A stretch of 64,000 bases of DNA. Source: Oscheius dolichura. Lineage: Eukaryota > Nematoda > Chromadorea > Rhabditida > Rhabditidae. The position numbers were made by a program, and so were the translations under genes. The notes under the pieces are model-generated. The model searched no databases and had not been told where the DNA came from. It saw only the letters and a list, made by a program, of their open reading frames with translations. The stretch covers positions 5,022,001-5,086,000 of the forward strand of contig OW051492.1 of NCBI GenBank assembly GCA_932521035.1, written 5' to 3'. The first letter of the stretch is position 1. The number at the start of each line of letters is the position of its first letter. Below are positions 9,716-22,764 of this stretch, piece by piece.

Positions 9716-11102
9716 TTAGCAGGACTCGGATAGGGAGGTCATCGGCGAGGGCGTACGGTATTGGTGGTCGGCCGTCTTCCGGGGCACTCGGAGGGAATTG
9801 ACCCGGGCGGACTTGGCCACCTCCACCACGTGGTTCTTGCTTTCCTCTACGGTTATATTACTGGTGCTGGCACTTCTCTTACGCACCCTCTGGCTCTGCT
9901 GAGACCTGGAATTTCCTCTTTGTTTAGATATTCCCATACACTACCTGGTAATGTTGGCAGAGACAGAGAGGTGTCTCTCGGCGGCGGTAAGTTTCGACCC
10001 AGAAACGAGAAGCCGCAATTCGGTACGAACATCGAAGGAGAAGTAGCCGTAGAGGTAGGGAGAGATGGCTGAGTTGAAGACGGCAAAGGCGTAGACAAAC
10101 TTTCGAACGGTCGAGGGGATCCTAGAGGGAGGGGTGATTATCAGATTTAGGAGGACTAACATAGTTGTTTTGTAGAGGAAGTGGAGAAAACTGAGAAGGG
10201 CGTAGGGGGTCCAGCAGATGATGAAGGCCAACACGATGACAAACGTCATTCTGAAGATGGTCGTAAGGGGATATACGGGAGGATAGACTCACTTGAGGGT
10301 TCGACTTCTAGCCCGTTCGAGGGTATTTCTCCCATTTCGACGGAGAAGAAGGTCGTTCTTCTCGAGGGCCTCCTTTTCAGATGTCTCTTGGTTGATCTTG
10401 ACCAGGATGAGAGAATAGCAGAGAACGGTAATGACGAGGGGAAGGAAGTAGACTTGGAGGACATTTATGATGGTGTAGTAGAAGACGACGTCTTTGGAGA
10501 TGTCGCCGGTGAGGTCCGCTGAGACACACTGCGAATACGGGTAGCAGGGGTGTTGGGCATTCTTGAACAGGAACAACTGGAACGGGATATCTACTTTAAA
10601 GAGGAAGCAACTACCTGGGGAGCTGTAGAGACGAAGGAGATGGTCCAGGCGACGGTGACCATCCGCTGGACAGACTTACGGGCCCTCATCGCGTAAAGGG
10701 GAAAGAATATGGAATAGAACCGGTCGAGGGAGATACAGATCAATATGTTCATGGAGAGGACCACACTGAACACGTCGAAGAATTTGCACACTCGGCAGAG
10801 CTGAAACCGCATTGACCCGACTACAAACAGCAACGAACCAGGTCGCCTCCGAACCAGAAGACCGTGTAATTATGAATGATCTCCTTGGGCATATAGATGA
10901 GGGTGACCATTAGATGAGCGATGTTCATGTGGAGGAGCAGCGAGTGTACTCTGCGTACCTTGATCAGTTGGTTCCGCAGGAGAATGAGAAACATCGTGAC
11001 ATTGCCGAGGACGGCGATGGTGAAGACGACGAGGTAGCAAAGGATGATGGACTTGTCCGCCTTCTCGAAGGGGTTCACGGGGAACGTCGAGCAGTTAACC
11101 AT
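9716..11102 (-). CDS. GnRH/AKH-receptor-like neuropeptide GPCR
   Basis: Five exons, all introns about 36-53 nt, giving roughly 410 residues. Seven membrane segments are evident. TM2 has SLLLHMNIAHLMVTLIYMP followed by a WFGGDLLCRVCKFFDVF stretch, carrying the conserved Cys before TM3. The DRY motif is DRF in CISLDRFYS. TM6 has FIICWTPYAL and TM7 has NSAISPYLYG. This combination is typical of the gonadotropin-releasing hormone/adipokinetic hormone/corazonin receptor group, which couples peptide hormones to Gq. The long third intracellular loop and the Ser/Thr-rich C-terminal tail fit a regulated plasma-membrane receptor. The exact ligand class within the group is not decided by sequence reading. 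Confidence 0.82.
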
Positions 11103-14100
11103 CGGCTGGAAGGGAACGGGCTATTTCGAGAATTCGAGAAGTACGCAGAAATGATCAATCTACTTCACATTCTGGACGAGTCTGGGAGAGGTTGTAGGGA
11201 GGGAGAGATAGTCTGGGGGTAATTAAGGAGACGAGAGTCTTTGGCCCCGGTGGATCCTCCCGAAAAAAGAGAAAGAAGAACATTGGTCAATTATGAAGAA
11301 AGAGAGTCGCGCAATTAGATAGCGATTGTGACGGAGTCAACGTAGCTGGACTAGTGGAGGGGGAATGGAGGCCTGGGAAAGAGGGAAATGTGCACACGAC
11401 ACGTGTGTTTTGACTGAAAATGAAGTGAGCCGAGTATTCTGAATGAGGGATCTATGAGCCTTTTCCCATGGATGGGTTCGTCAGTTTTGAGGAAATTCTC
11501 TTTAGACGCCGCCGTTCATTGTCTTCGTCAGTCTTTATGAGAGGGCAGGGGGTAACAAGGTTTATATCTAGCTAGTTGATGAATTCGCAAGATTAGTATG
11601 CTGGCCATCAAAGCCCACACTTCCCAGCAGGAGGTGGTGCCCCCTCCCAAAAGCCCCGCCAGCTACTCCTTCCTAATTGTTTTGTGGAGGAAACGCATTT
11701 TGTTGTGTCTCAGTTAACACCTTCTTCGGGGGGTAGGGGCAGCCGGGGGCCGAGTAAAAGAGCCGGCGAGGAGAGATCCCATTGGACATCTCCATAAAAG
11801 GACATATCATGCCACGGGTTATTTATTAAAAATAATTGGGATGAGCGGAATTACTAATTGCACGTCAAACGGTCCAGGGGCCGGGAGGATGGCATGGGAC
11901 AAAGAATTCTCTATGAAGTAGTCACGGGGGAGTGACAAGTTTTAGGGAGATTTAAGAGGACAAGGGACAGAGCCATTGGGACAGAAGAGACACGGGTAAA
12001 CAGGAAATACCGACGTCTATTTATGTGAAAAAGAACTTTATGCATGGGGGAGTCATTTGAAAAGGGAGCAGTGTATCCCCTGTCTCGGGGAATAGTCTCC
12101 TTGTTTTCCCCTTACGGAGAGACACGACAGAATACAAAGTGGAGGAGGGGCAGCCGGCGGTACCTAGAAGCCATCCGAGGTGAATTGTATGAATGGGTTC
12201 AAATGGATAAGAGGAGGTAAACAGGCAGGCAGGCGAGGACGGCCGAGGAGGATGAATAAAATATGAGGATCAGTACTGGGACGAGAATCAGAGAAACCTC
12301 TTTGGAAGGGGGCCTCCATTAGGGCCGAGTGGGTATGACATGATGCTACTCCCTTTGATGGAATGGCGACGGCCTCAATGGCCAGGGCATCTCTCTCGTT
12401 ATGGACTGATACAGGGCGGTTTCGGATATCTGGCGCGTGGGGTCAACTGAGACTCCGTTCTAATTGGTCGAAATTCGAGACTCCTGTAGAGGAGATAGGC
12501 GACTACGTCGAGAGGCCCGGAGGAGGGGATCTGCCATTGACACCAAAAACATTATTATGCAACCAGGGAGGGGTAAAGAGCCGGGATAATGAGCAGCAGA
12601 TGAGGCTCCCAAGGCAAGAAAGACCACCGCCAAACTTTACAATATGGCCGACTCCCGGCCCCGACAGGCAGGGGGCTATCATCGGCCGACGATTGTCTCG
12701 TGATCCAGCTGAATAATGGAAGGGTCACTTTGTAGGGGAGACTGCCCCGGAGGCAACAGAAGGCCGTTTATTGTTTTCTGAAAAACACGCATGCCATAGA
12801 TCCTGAATAAATAGGGAGGATACAAGGGGAGGACGAGTAGCCAGAAAGAGGACGGCTTAGTCAGCGTCCCCCGTCAAATGACACCTGTGAAATATTTAGG
12901 GGAATCGGAAGGGAGCGGATTGGAGGGGGACTGGAAGGGGAAGGCGGCTGCAAATGACACCGGGGATGGTTCTCTGATTAGTCCACGTCCTCTTCCGACC
13001 AGGGGTCTTGCTCTATTCCGATATTGTAGAGGGTGGGTGGCAGGGGGCAGGTACAATCTCTCGCCTTGTAGCCGGGGGAAGACGTCAGCCCCATCCAGGA
13101 GTAGTACTATTTATAAGGAGGCCAAGGTTGAACGTTTGGTCATTCATAGCATCATCTCCTCCCTGGCCGAGTAATGGAATGCATCATGGGCCGAGATTCC
13201 GCGGCCGGTCCGGTCTAAAGCCAACTTTCGGTCTCCCACGCCTTCCAGAATAATTCAACCCAATCTCCCCACTTAAGAATTTACTGGTCTGCCCGCCTAT
13301 TGGATTCGCATAAAATGTCTTTTACTTTATGCTCATATTCTCGCTAATTCGGGCCAAACATAAACAAGCCGCCCAACCAGAACATATTAGCCTCGTCTCC
13401 TGTGTCCTTCCTGTGTTCGCCTCCCTATCCTCCTCCCCTTTTGGACCGTGACGTCGTCGGGTAAAAATATGGCTTGTGAACCCGATGAAAATTGGCTTTT
13501 TCCTGTTGTTCTTCTCTCGGAATTATCGGCCGACAAAGAGACCCAAAATAGACCGGACATTCCCCCTCATCCGGCTTCCTAAATTGCAACCTTCGGGGTC
13601 ACTTGCCCTTCTCCCACTTGGCACCCATCTATTTATTTCGTTTTTTTAACCCGAACAATCCCCTTTCCCCCAATTAAAAGATGGGATCTGTCTCGTGACT
13701 TCTTCCCGCTTCCTGGAGTCGTCCTCTCTCTCTTCAATCAATTGTTTTCAAATAACTGATCCCACGTCTCCGTCATCCACCCGGCCCAGACCTTTTCCTC
13801 TATTCCGTACTCCTCTCCTGGTCGTCATCCTCCTCTATCATGCCACCTACCTGCCCGGTACCTGGAAGGGAAGCTGGTTTGCGTGCTCCCCCCGGGTCGC
13901 CCTCTACAGTATACCCGGGTATAAGGCTACAAATTTTGGCAATCAACAGCTCGAGTTGGCCACAATAACAAGGTCTCCTCGGGTAAACGAGGCCAACTAT
14001 GTATCCTTTCGCAGGTCACCCCCCAACTTCTACTGTACTCCTCCTCCTCCTCCAAAAAGTTTCCGACGGGCGGAAGTTTTACCATCGTTTCCGAAAAGTT

Positions 14101-15838
14101 TCCGCCCATCGGATAAATACGAATAATCATAAGTGTTGATATAGCCGTCTCCTATATAGATATGGAGGTGGTCTCCTTGTTTGAGCTATGTTCATATCCA
14201 TCATGTCATCTCTGCTCGTTGTCTATCCTCAATTCTCCAATAAGCCGTAAATCATTTCCGTTCTTTTGAAATGTTCTTTGCTTCGAACTTTGCTCCTCTT
14301 CCACTCTGATCAGTTCCCTCCCGTCTTTCTCTTCTTGTTCTTTCCATATGTTTCGTACTCTTGACCTTATCCCACAGAGAGCAGGGAGTCTCCCTCAAAG
14401 GCTACTTTTTGCAAATTACCCCCTCTGGCTCACACTTTCCCTCTGAAATGATCAAGTTGGGAGAAGTGGAGATATTGCAAACGTGTTGATATGACGTCTC
14501 TGATTAGGTAGAGGATACAGGATACCATATCGGAGATTGTACAATTGGATGACGTTGAGTATGATGTATCCACGTGTTTGCAAACTTTTAATCATCTTCT
14601 CTGCAGTAGAAGTTTCTTTTTCCAATGTCCACTCTAGAAGATGATGCAAGTCTCTCTTGAAGAATCATCTCGAATGTCGCCGAAGACCAGAGGAAGGGCA
14701 TTTCACACAAGTTTCGAGTTGTCGTAGGCAGACCTCACACCACTCACACTCTCCCTGACATCTTCTTACCGTGGCCGTGTACATAAAGAACTAGGAAGAC
14801 CTCTCTGGACTCCCTGGAGACCTCTTCGGGGAGTTCCCTTCTGGATACAGCCGAACACCGAACACAAAGCCATCCCCGAGTGGTTTCTGCTGATACATCT
14901 TGTTGGCTACCCGAACTGTCCATTGTCTTCCCCGTCTTCCCAACTGTCCAGAGCGTGTCCTCTCTTGAAAAGTGTTTCTAATAAGGATGTCCAAACAGCC
15001 TGGTCGCCGCTTACGACATCCCTCGCCGAACTCAATAAAAGTGATTCCTCCCCCATATTGCTGTGTCCGGAGAGGTTCTCTCTATCCTATTGCTCCTAAT
15101 TTCTCCTCCGACCCAGCCAGGACCCCCTTCCGGCCCTCCTCCTTATTTGTCTCTTCTTCCTGTTTCCCACCTTTCTCAAATGAGTAAACAGCCGGCTCGG
15201 CTCCTCCTGATATCCGTCCACTTTTCTCAATGGACCCCAGTTGCGCACACGTATCATAGAACAATGCAATTAATCCGGCCGCCATTCTTTTCTCTCTGCT
15301 TTCCGGACCCCAGTGCCCCCTACCCCCCTACCCTCCTCTGATAATCTCGCTCGTCTATCACTCTCCGCTGCAGTGGACCCTCTCTTGTTTGCCTCCTCCT
15401 CTAATTGTAGAATAATAAGAAGCCACAGTAGAGGTGGCCAGACGGCGGCTGTCTGTCATCCTTGTCCCCTCCCCCCAACAGCTCATTATGCTTCGAGTGT
15501 GCTGCTCCTCCTTCAACTGAGCTCCAGTCTCCCTTACCAAAAAGAGAACATTTTCCGGTCAATTGGACAGTTGAAGGCAGAAAAATGTTTCGCGCACGTG
15601 AATCGAAGTTCTCGAGTAAATAATTAACGTGGTCGGCTATCGGCCCCAGCTGCCCGTAATTGTGACCGCCTTTGCCCCGACCGACCAGCCGACCGTCCTC
15701 CTTTCGTCTCCTCTGGCCACGCCTTCTGATTAACGACGTAATCAGCGACATGTCGCTGGTTCGACCCTTCGGCCCACTGCAGCGGGCTCTCTCGCCCATA
15801 CCACAAAAGGTTCGTTTTCAGGAGAGATATGAGCCAGG
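11103..15838. other. 4.7-kb stretch without recognisable genes
   Basis: Purine-rich GC-biased sequence with many short chance frames. It contains a 14-base E-box element (11394-11407), an isolated TATA-like box near 13107 (TTTATAAGG), a strong hairpin at 14062-14113, and two similar tracts reading GTGTTGATAT...CGTCTC near 14134 and 14483. No exon with supporting splice sites and domain content was found on either strand. It is likely regulatory DNA for the flanking receptor and SCYL2 genes, or holds genes too divergent to recognise. Confidence 0.4.
14062..14113. other. stable imperfect hairpin in non-coding DNA
   Basis: Positions 14062-14075 and 14100-14113 pair over 14 positions with one C-A mismatch. 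The stem continues inward with two wobble and three A-T pairs, leaving a 14-nt loop. It could be a structured RNA or a short inverted repeat; nothing shows that it is transcribed. Confidence 0.35.
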
Positions 15839-15868
15839 ATGTTTGAGGCCATTAGACGCTACTCGCAG
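15839..15868 (+). CDS. SCYL2: possible first coding exon of SCYL2
   Basis: ATG plus nine codons (MFEAIRRYSQ) ends in a strong donor (GTAAGT) in phase 0. It is preceded by TTCGTTTTCAG, 17 nt before the ATG, which looks like a trans-splice acceptor. The SCYL2 body begins at 17836 after a good acceptor, also phase 0. Joining the two is attractive but requires a 1967-nt intron, far longer than usual here, so this is inference. Confidence 0.35.
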
Positions 15869-17835
15869 GTAAGTCGTCGACTGTTTTTACTCGGCGGGAG
15901 CCGGAGAACAAAGTAAGGCCTAATTAGACGGGCGGGCAGGCAGCCGACCCTCTGAAAACAAGCTGTCCCCCCACCTGGAGACGAGGAGGACGACGAGACG
16001 AGGAATTTGGTAGACATTTTGACTCAATTTGCGGTGCCTCTCGTTGTGCCTACTTGATCAATTTCCATTAAAAGCCCTTTGGAAAGGAGCCGGCAGCTGA
16101 AACAGCCCCAACGACATTCAAGCGTAATTATCCGCTTCTCAGTTCCTTGCCCCGGGCTATTCACACCCTGCGTTGCCCTTTTTACCTCGTTTTATCTTTC
16201 CTTCTTCCCGTTCCACCCTCTCATTTGCCTCGTCCCTCATTATGCAAATTCCCCGCCACAAAAAAAAGAGATCAAATCCTGTTCGTGGCCGGGTAATGGA
16301 CACGAACAAAATATGAGAATTAAGTCATCTTCGGCCTCGTTGTTTATGCCGTAACCGGAGCGGGACTTCCTCGTGTTTGCAACTCTTCTCGGTAGGCGTT
16401 TATTTCATTAGGAGACGTCTCTCGAGAGACTCAGTGGCCTCCTCCCCTGGAATGACCCTTTGGTGGTGGCATCCGTGTGCCCGGGGGTTCGGATTTCCAT
16501 TTGGATGCGTTTCCTTTTCAGGATCATCCGAGATGCGAGATCCTCCCTCCAAGGAGGATCCCCGCTGAACAAATATGACTAAATTAGGACCCTACAGGGC
16601 AGGAGGAGGGGGGAGAGACACCGCCACCACCGGCCAGGGGAGACACGACACGTGTGCCATGAAAGATGACGCTTTGCGGGGGAGAAAAATCAAAAATTGT
16701 CAACTAGGTCCACTCTCGCTTCCCCGTTGTTTACTACTCTCGTTACTCGAGCCAATTCTCACATTGAGATAATCCCGCCTGAAATTCATTGTCGCCCGGC
16801 CGGATGAACGCCGAAGACGACCCCCCGACGGTAGGCAGAGACTAATCCACTCCCCACACGAGAGGAGGGCCTTCGCGTGTTCCCCTCCCAGGTGGCTGAC
16901 CAAAACAAGAGATACGGGTTGAAAGGGGAGAGAGGTGGCTCCTGGTCAGCTGGCTTCCTCGTGCCGCCGTTTAGACATTCCGGCTTATCCGCCTCTTGTA
17001 GGGAACCCCCTTTCAGCCGAGAGCCAGTCACACCCGGAAGTGGCCCGGGTAGAACCGTCTCGCTCAGTCTGCCCTCTTCTTTGTACCCGATTAATCCCGG
17101 CCCTGTTGACGCAGCTCCCCCATATTCCCATTTCCTCCAGTAGGCGCCGTGACCCCTCTGTTCTTCCCACGTAATAAGCTTAGTTAGCGCTAGCCGTGTG
17201 TCGCTTCGCATCAGAAGCGTCGTCGCATCTTAATAAACGGAGCGTATGTCAGTCCATCCATCCATGGGCCCCACGCGCTCCAAAAGAATACGCAATTGCC
17301 CTCCAACGCCTCCCAGCCGTCCTCATGTTCCGCCGGAGACACAAAGTAGGAGACTGTCCTCCCCTCTGTCCTCCCCGTCTTGTACTTCCCGGGAGACGCC
17401 GATCGAATTATCATGACCGATGCCGTTTCAATTCTGCATTTTTCCATGTGACCGGGCCGGGATTGTTGATGTTTTGATGAGCTAGATTAGATAGGTTCAC
17501 TGAGAATCAAATCCCCCCGGATAATCTTATCACGTGGGTGAACCCGAAAAAAATTCAACCATCGAAGATTTTTACTCGGGTTCGGGCGGCATTTCCAGAT
17601 CATTCGAGTCTTTCATTTCACAACAGGGCCCGTTTGAAATGGCCGAGTCCTGCCTGAGTTCTTCTCACGCCCTTGTTCTGCTATTTGCACCCCGAAGAGC
17701 ACGATATTTGAATAATTAATCGTCGAATGTTTGGTTACTTGAGGCCTTCTCACGAGAAAAAGTAAATACAATAGGAGGAGATGTGCGGGGGCTATCCACT
17801 ACTCTCCCTAACCCCACTAATCTCCAGCCCTTCAG
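15869..17835. other. putative long first intron of SCYL2, or intergenic DNA
   Basis: No coding exon was recognised. It contains a second copy of the 14-base E-box element (16643-16656). The alternative to an intron is a true intergenic region with the SCYL2 start at the in-frame ATG at 17845. Confidence 0.35.
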
Positions 17836-20800
17836 GAGCTGTCGATGGTGCCGAACCGGCCCTCGGTCCAGTCGCCCCCGCCAGCTCCCAGCGGCTCGGC
17901 CCCCCTCGAGAAGAGTTTCCACGATGTGGTGCCGAAGACACAATGTGGGTACTGGAAGATCTGCTCGGCCAAGAGCAACTTCGGAGACAAGGTTCGTCCG
18001 TTGACAATTGGCCGACTGACAAATGAGGAGACCAGTTAATAGAAGGACACGAGATAATTTACAGGAAGCTTCCGTGTTTGTCTTCGAGAAGAAGTCCAAT
18101 GTAAAGGCGCCCCCGAGGATTGGCCGGATGAACAAGTTCTCCCTCCTGGACCTGATCAAGTGAGCTCAGTCCCCTCCCGTGCCATCTTCCCCCTTCAGAT
18201 ATGAGGTCACACAGCTCACGTCCCTTGCTCATCCCAAAATACTTCACACTCTACATCCCCTAGAGGAGTTGAAGTAGATTGAACGGAGTTAACCGAAGTC
18301 ATGTTGGTATTATAGAGATATGATATCGTTCGCAACGGAGGCGCTCAACTGTTCTCTGGACGCGCTGGTGATCGAGCACGGAGTCGAAACACTCGAGATG
18401 AAACTGGGTGTCCTACAGGTCATTTTCATGGTTTCTCTATAAACAACTGGTTTCAGGTAATAGATGGCATTTCCTACCTGCACAACTCGGCCAAAATCCT
18501 CCACGGCAACCTCACCCCGTCGTCCGTCTACGTCACCTTGTCCAGGCAGTGGAAGATCGCCGGATTCACCTTCTCCGTCACATCCAAAGAGCCAGTAGGA
18601 GCAGTTTTCTTTCCGTTTCAACAGCAGGCATTAGAATGTGTATCCATGCTTTCCGTGGACGAAGAAGCTTCCTCCGAACCTCCAGCCGGATCTGGACTTC
18701 TTGGCTCCCGAGTACCTCCACCCCAACCAGACCCACGTAACAAGTGCGGCTGATGTTTTCTCCCTGGGTCTGCTTATTTGTTGGATCTATGCCGGTAGAC
18801 ATTTTGTTCCTTTCGTGCAAAAAGTTTGGGTTTCAGGCGGGAAGAGACTCATTGACGCCAAAAATAACCTGGAAACTCACGCTATCATTATTGACCAGGT
18901 AGGTCTCGGCCCCAAAACAACGGAGATGGTATCACTCATGCGATAAGTTCAAAAAATGCAGTCCAACTACTGAAAAACAACGAAAAGAGAGGTATTTCAG
19001 TTAACGGATGCCCTGAACTGTATAGCCGAGGAATTGGGGTCGAATCTCCGGGAATGCCTGGGCAAGGTGCTGAGCCTCGACCCGAAGGTCCGGCCGACAG
19101 TTGGTCTGCTGGCCATGGTGAGCACTGGCCATTGGCCTTGTGAGTCAAACTGTTCAGATCAAACACTTCGACGACCCGGCCCTGTCGGCCATGAGACAGC
19201 TGGACGACATCAGCCAAGTCTTCGACCCGTCCCAGAAGGCCCATTTCCTGTCGCATACCCTCTGCCAGGCGCTGGCCAACATCCCCGAGGTCAGACCGAT
19301 GAATGAGTCTTAATTCCCACGTTGCGGCACTTCCACGACCACCATTAGAATTCCTTCAAAAGGTGTGGCTCAATGGCGGCTGATCACCGCTGACGTGTCC
19401 TCCCGCTGCAGAGTTCCTTTCTCCTCGATTAGTTCTCTTCCTGTCCCCGGACCGTCAACATTACCTCTCCGGGGGCGTAGCCAGGTGATGTCCTGACGCC
19501 ACTTCCTCGATGACCGGCAGCTGTTCATTATGGATTCGGATGAAAACACTCGGAGAAGCGAGGGGGACGACACAAATTGGCTATTGTCCTGGGGGAGGTA
19601 GCATCCTCAAAAGTCAGCGGGTGACGTGTTATCCTCCCAAAACAATGACGGGTGTGACAGATCAGACTAACTAATTTGCCGCGTCTTCACGTTGGCTATT
19701 CCCGTCCTCCCCGATTAAACAAAGAAGGGCTACAGTAGCCGCCTCTCTGCTCTCGTCAGTGGCTACAAATTGACCTCATTTGCGTCGTTGCCTCGGTTTT
19801 TTTGTAGTTTTCCCACGTCATATGCGTGGCCCAACAAGACAGAAATTGTATATTCTCCCTATTCCAGACCCTGTGGTTCTCCCGCCTCCTGCCGCGTTTC
19901 AACGAGCAGCTCTGGGATTCGCCGGAGCTTTTCCCGGCGGTGGCTAAGCCTCTCTTCTATCTCCTGGAACACTGCGAAAGTCACAATATTCACAAGCTAC
20001 GCTCATGGATGCGCAGGATCATCGAGTCCTCTAACACGAAACCGGTGAGTCCGGGGGAGGAAGGACGTCAAGCCCTTTTTCTTACTATCCCTCCCAGATT
20101 GAGCCAATATTGTCGCTGCACCCGCCTCCAGAACTCTTCTCTTTCAGTTGCGCTCGTTGCTCCTAGAGAATATGAGTGTCCTCTTCCGACGGCTGTCCGA
20201 CGAGCGCGTTGAGGACAGGCTTCTCGACCTGCTCATCCAGTCCATCAAATCAGAAGACACCAGCACCCAGGTCAGTCCTTCTGCTCTCCTCCTCCCACTT
20301 CCTCCTCTTCAGTCCCAAGCTGTCCGGGGACTGGTCAACGTGGCCGAGATGATTCCCTTGACATTTATCTCGAAGCGTCTGCTGCCGGCCCTGCAGAGCC
20401 TGCCTCCCTATCTCCACGACAATGTGCCCGTGAGTGGTGTCTCTAAATAGACGGGAGGATGGCATATTGCAGAGACAATTGGACCTGTTGATTGCGTTGA
20501 CGGCCCTCTCGGACCGCTGTGATTATCCGACTTTGGCCACCCTTATCCAGACGTCCTCCTTGTGTTCGTCGCATCACCACGCCGTCGTCCATGCTAAATC
20601 AAGTAGCCATTATGGGGAGAGGCCGGAGTGTTTTTCTAATTCAGGACTGGTACAAAGGATTGTAACTCGGGACCCCGTCCGTCTGAGGGACCCCGCTCAA
20701 TTATGTATCCATCTGCTCAATCCACTCTGTGTCGGACTGTCTTACAAAGAATTGACGTGGGGCAGACGGGAAATTGAACCAGAAATAGATTCAGAGCAGC

Positions 20801-21766
20801 GCACTTTGACGATGTCATGAGCAGTGTGAGGATCCTCCTCGACATTGTGGAACAGCTCCGCTACGAGGAGGACGACCGGTTCATGCACCATGAGATGGGC
20901 AGAGGGTAGTCACCACAGCGGGATAATAGGCGAAACATAGGTTAAGACGTCTCGGTAGCAGACGAGTGTCGATGAGTAGCAACAACCTCCCACGGGTCAT
21001 GATCAGCGCAGCTCGTCCCTCGTTCTCCAGCGACTCCCGGAAGATGTCCTTCCTCTCGGCCGACGGTCGCCTGGAGGATAGGGGACGACGCGAGTCCAGA
21101 GACAGCCGCGGCTCGTTGGAGAGCGACATGAGCATCCGGATAGGTAGGTGCCCCCTCGGTGGAGACGTGAACCTTTCAGACGACTTTCAAATCCCCCTCA
21201 TTTACTGCGAAGGTACAGGTGTACTCGATTTGTTCCGCATGAGCTTACCCTAACACCGAGAGAATGCCAGATTAATAGATCTGCTTCATACTAACCCCTC
21301 TTTTGACGAGAATATCCACAAGTTGAACAGCCATGCACGCAACCACCCGAGACATTGTCAACTCTTGTTTAAAGAGAAATATTTCAGGAGGATCGGACAT
21401 CTCGGACGACTCTGCCCACAGTGGAACCTCCGCCCGGGGAAGGAGACAGTCCTGGCTCGAGAATTACGCCCATTCCATGTCTTTGGAACAACAACACACC
21501 TTCTTGGAAGCCAAGGAAATGGAAAGAACCGCTAGGTAAGGTCTAGAAGAGAAGGGGGAGACTCCCTGAATTGTAGTATGCGTCGTAGTGGTCGTTGTTC
21601 GGAACGACGAGCCAGAACCCGTTCACCCAATGGAGAAGAGCAACGAAATGCCCCGGCTCGGCCGAACTCTTTCACGAACCTCGGTCACAACCTCGTCCTG
21701 ACCTACCGTACCCTCTGGAACAACCGCGACAACGGTGCTTCCTCCGCTGCGAAGAGTGACCAGTAG
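17836..21766 (+). CDS. SCYL2: SCYL2-like pseudokinase
   Basis: More than a dozen exons. The N-terminal part is a kinase fold: GYWKICSAKS, then VTQLTSLAHPKILHTLHPLEEL. The catalytic HRD is replaced by HGN (ILHGNLTPSSVYV) and the DFG region by IAGFTF; DFLAPEYLHPNQTHVTSAAD and DPKVRPTVGLLAM follow. It is therefore catalytically dead. A HEAT-like helical region follows (LPRFNEQLWDSPELFPAVAKPL, RLLPALQSLPP, HFDDVMSSVRILLDIVEQLR), then a Ser/Arg-rich disordered tail. SCYL2/CVAK104 proteins bind clathrin and adaptors on TGN/endosomal vesicles. In-frame ATG at 17845 is the minimum start. One intron, 19290-19867, is 578 nt, an outlier. An AATAAA lies near 21938. The C-terminal boundary of the conserved part is clear; the disordered exons after 20.9 kb are joined only by phase. 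Confidence 0.82.
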
Positions 21767-22764
21767 CCCTGCGCCCCCTCCTCCCCCCTTCACATATCCC
21801 CCTTCCAATACGAAACCTGTGATTTTAGACCTTTTTCGGTGTTCAGTTACATGTGATCTCATTTCCTTTTCGTCGTCACCGTACGTGTTTTTTAATCGTT
21901 GTACATTTGGCCAAATTCTTCGCCTTATGTGAGAGTTGAATAAAGTCTTCTACGTTGTTTGACTAGCCGTCCTCCTCTGTTGACCGCCGCATCCAGACGG
22001 GGACTTGCGCAACTCCTCGGTCGAGGTCAGCTCGGAGGGGCGGGGCACCCCAAGAGACAGAAGCTCCGTTGGCTACCCAACTGAATTCTACGCTACAAAA
22101 GCTACCGAATGCCTACTGTTTCGAACAACACAACGCCCACTCGACAACGCTCCAAGGGTTAGTTTACTCTCCTCTTTGCTTTGTCAATCCAATACCCTGG
22201 GGCACCCGCTGTAGATTCGTTTACAAACAAAAAAGAACGACACTTTTATGGTAGAATATAAAAGAGAAAAGGAGTAATAACACCAGATTAATAAAAAGGT
22301 TAATTACCGGCCACCAGAGTCGGCTGGGCCTCCCGCTGCGTCGGTCTCCCGAGAGTTGCGCCAACTTCTGGCCCTCTCTCTTCAAAGTTCAGCTGGCTGG
22401 GTCTAACTTCTACTTATTTTCAATCTATTGAGAAGTTTAGTCTATTAGCTCGCTTCCTCTAGATAAAAATGGACGCTTAGGTCACTTCCTCCCCTCCTAA
22501 TTACTGAATACGCGCACGTGCCCTCACTCGGTCCCCTTGTCCTAATCCAGCCAATAATCTCTTCCTTTAACCCTACAACTTCCTTTCCTGGTACTCGTCC
22601 CTTCCCCAGGCAAGCTTCCCCCTCCCGGCACCTGTTCCTCCTCGGGTGACCTCTTCCTACCGTCTGTCTGTTGCGTCACCGCCGGCAGCAGCGAACAACA
22701 ACCCGGAGCTGAGGTCATCGGGCAGACCACTTGGCATATAGGGTTACGGTGTAAACGGTTTACA
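21767..22764. other. region between SCYL2 and the nuclear receptor
   Basis: Holds the SCYL2 poly(A) signal (near 21938), an open frame around 22005-22214 without supporting structure, a TATAAAA near 22258, and a palindrome directly before the receptor ATG. No gene is called. Confidence 0.4.
22750..22764. promoter_or_regulatory. palindrome TGTAAACGGTTTACA abutting the receptor ATG
   Basis: Perfect 7-bp inverted repeat around one base. Each half carries GTAAAC, the core of forkhead binding sites. It ends on the base before the start codon at 22765, so it would lie in the 5' UTR or at the transcription start. Confidence 0.4.

Noticed and set aside
13695..14126. 143-codon plus-strand frame with a hydrophobic stretch
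   Set aside because: Ser/Pro/Arg-rich translation typical of GC-rich non-coding DNA; no signal peptide at the start and no acceptor/donor support.
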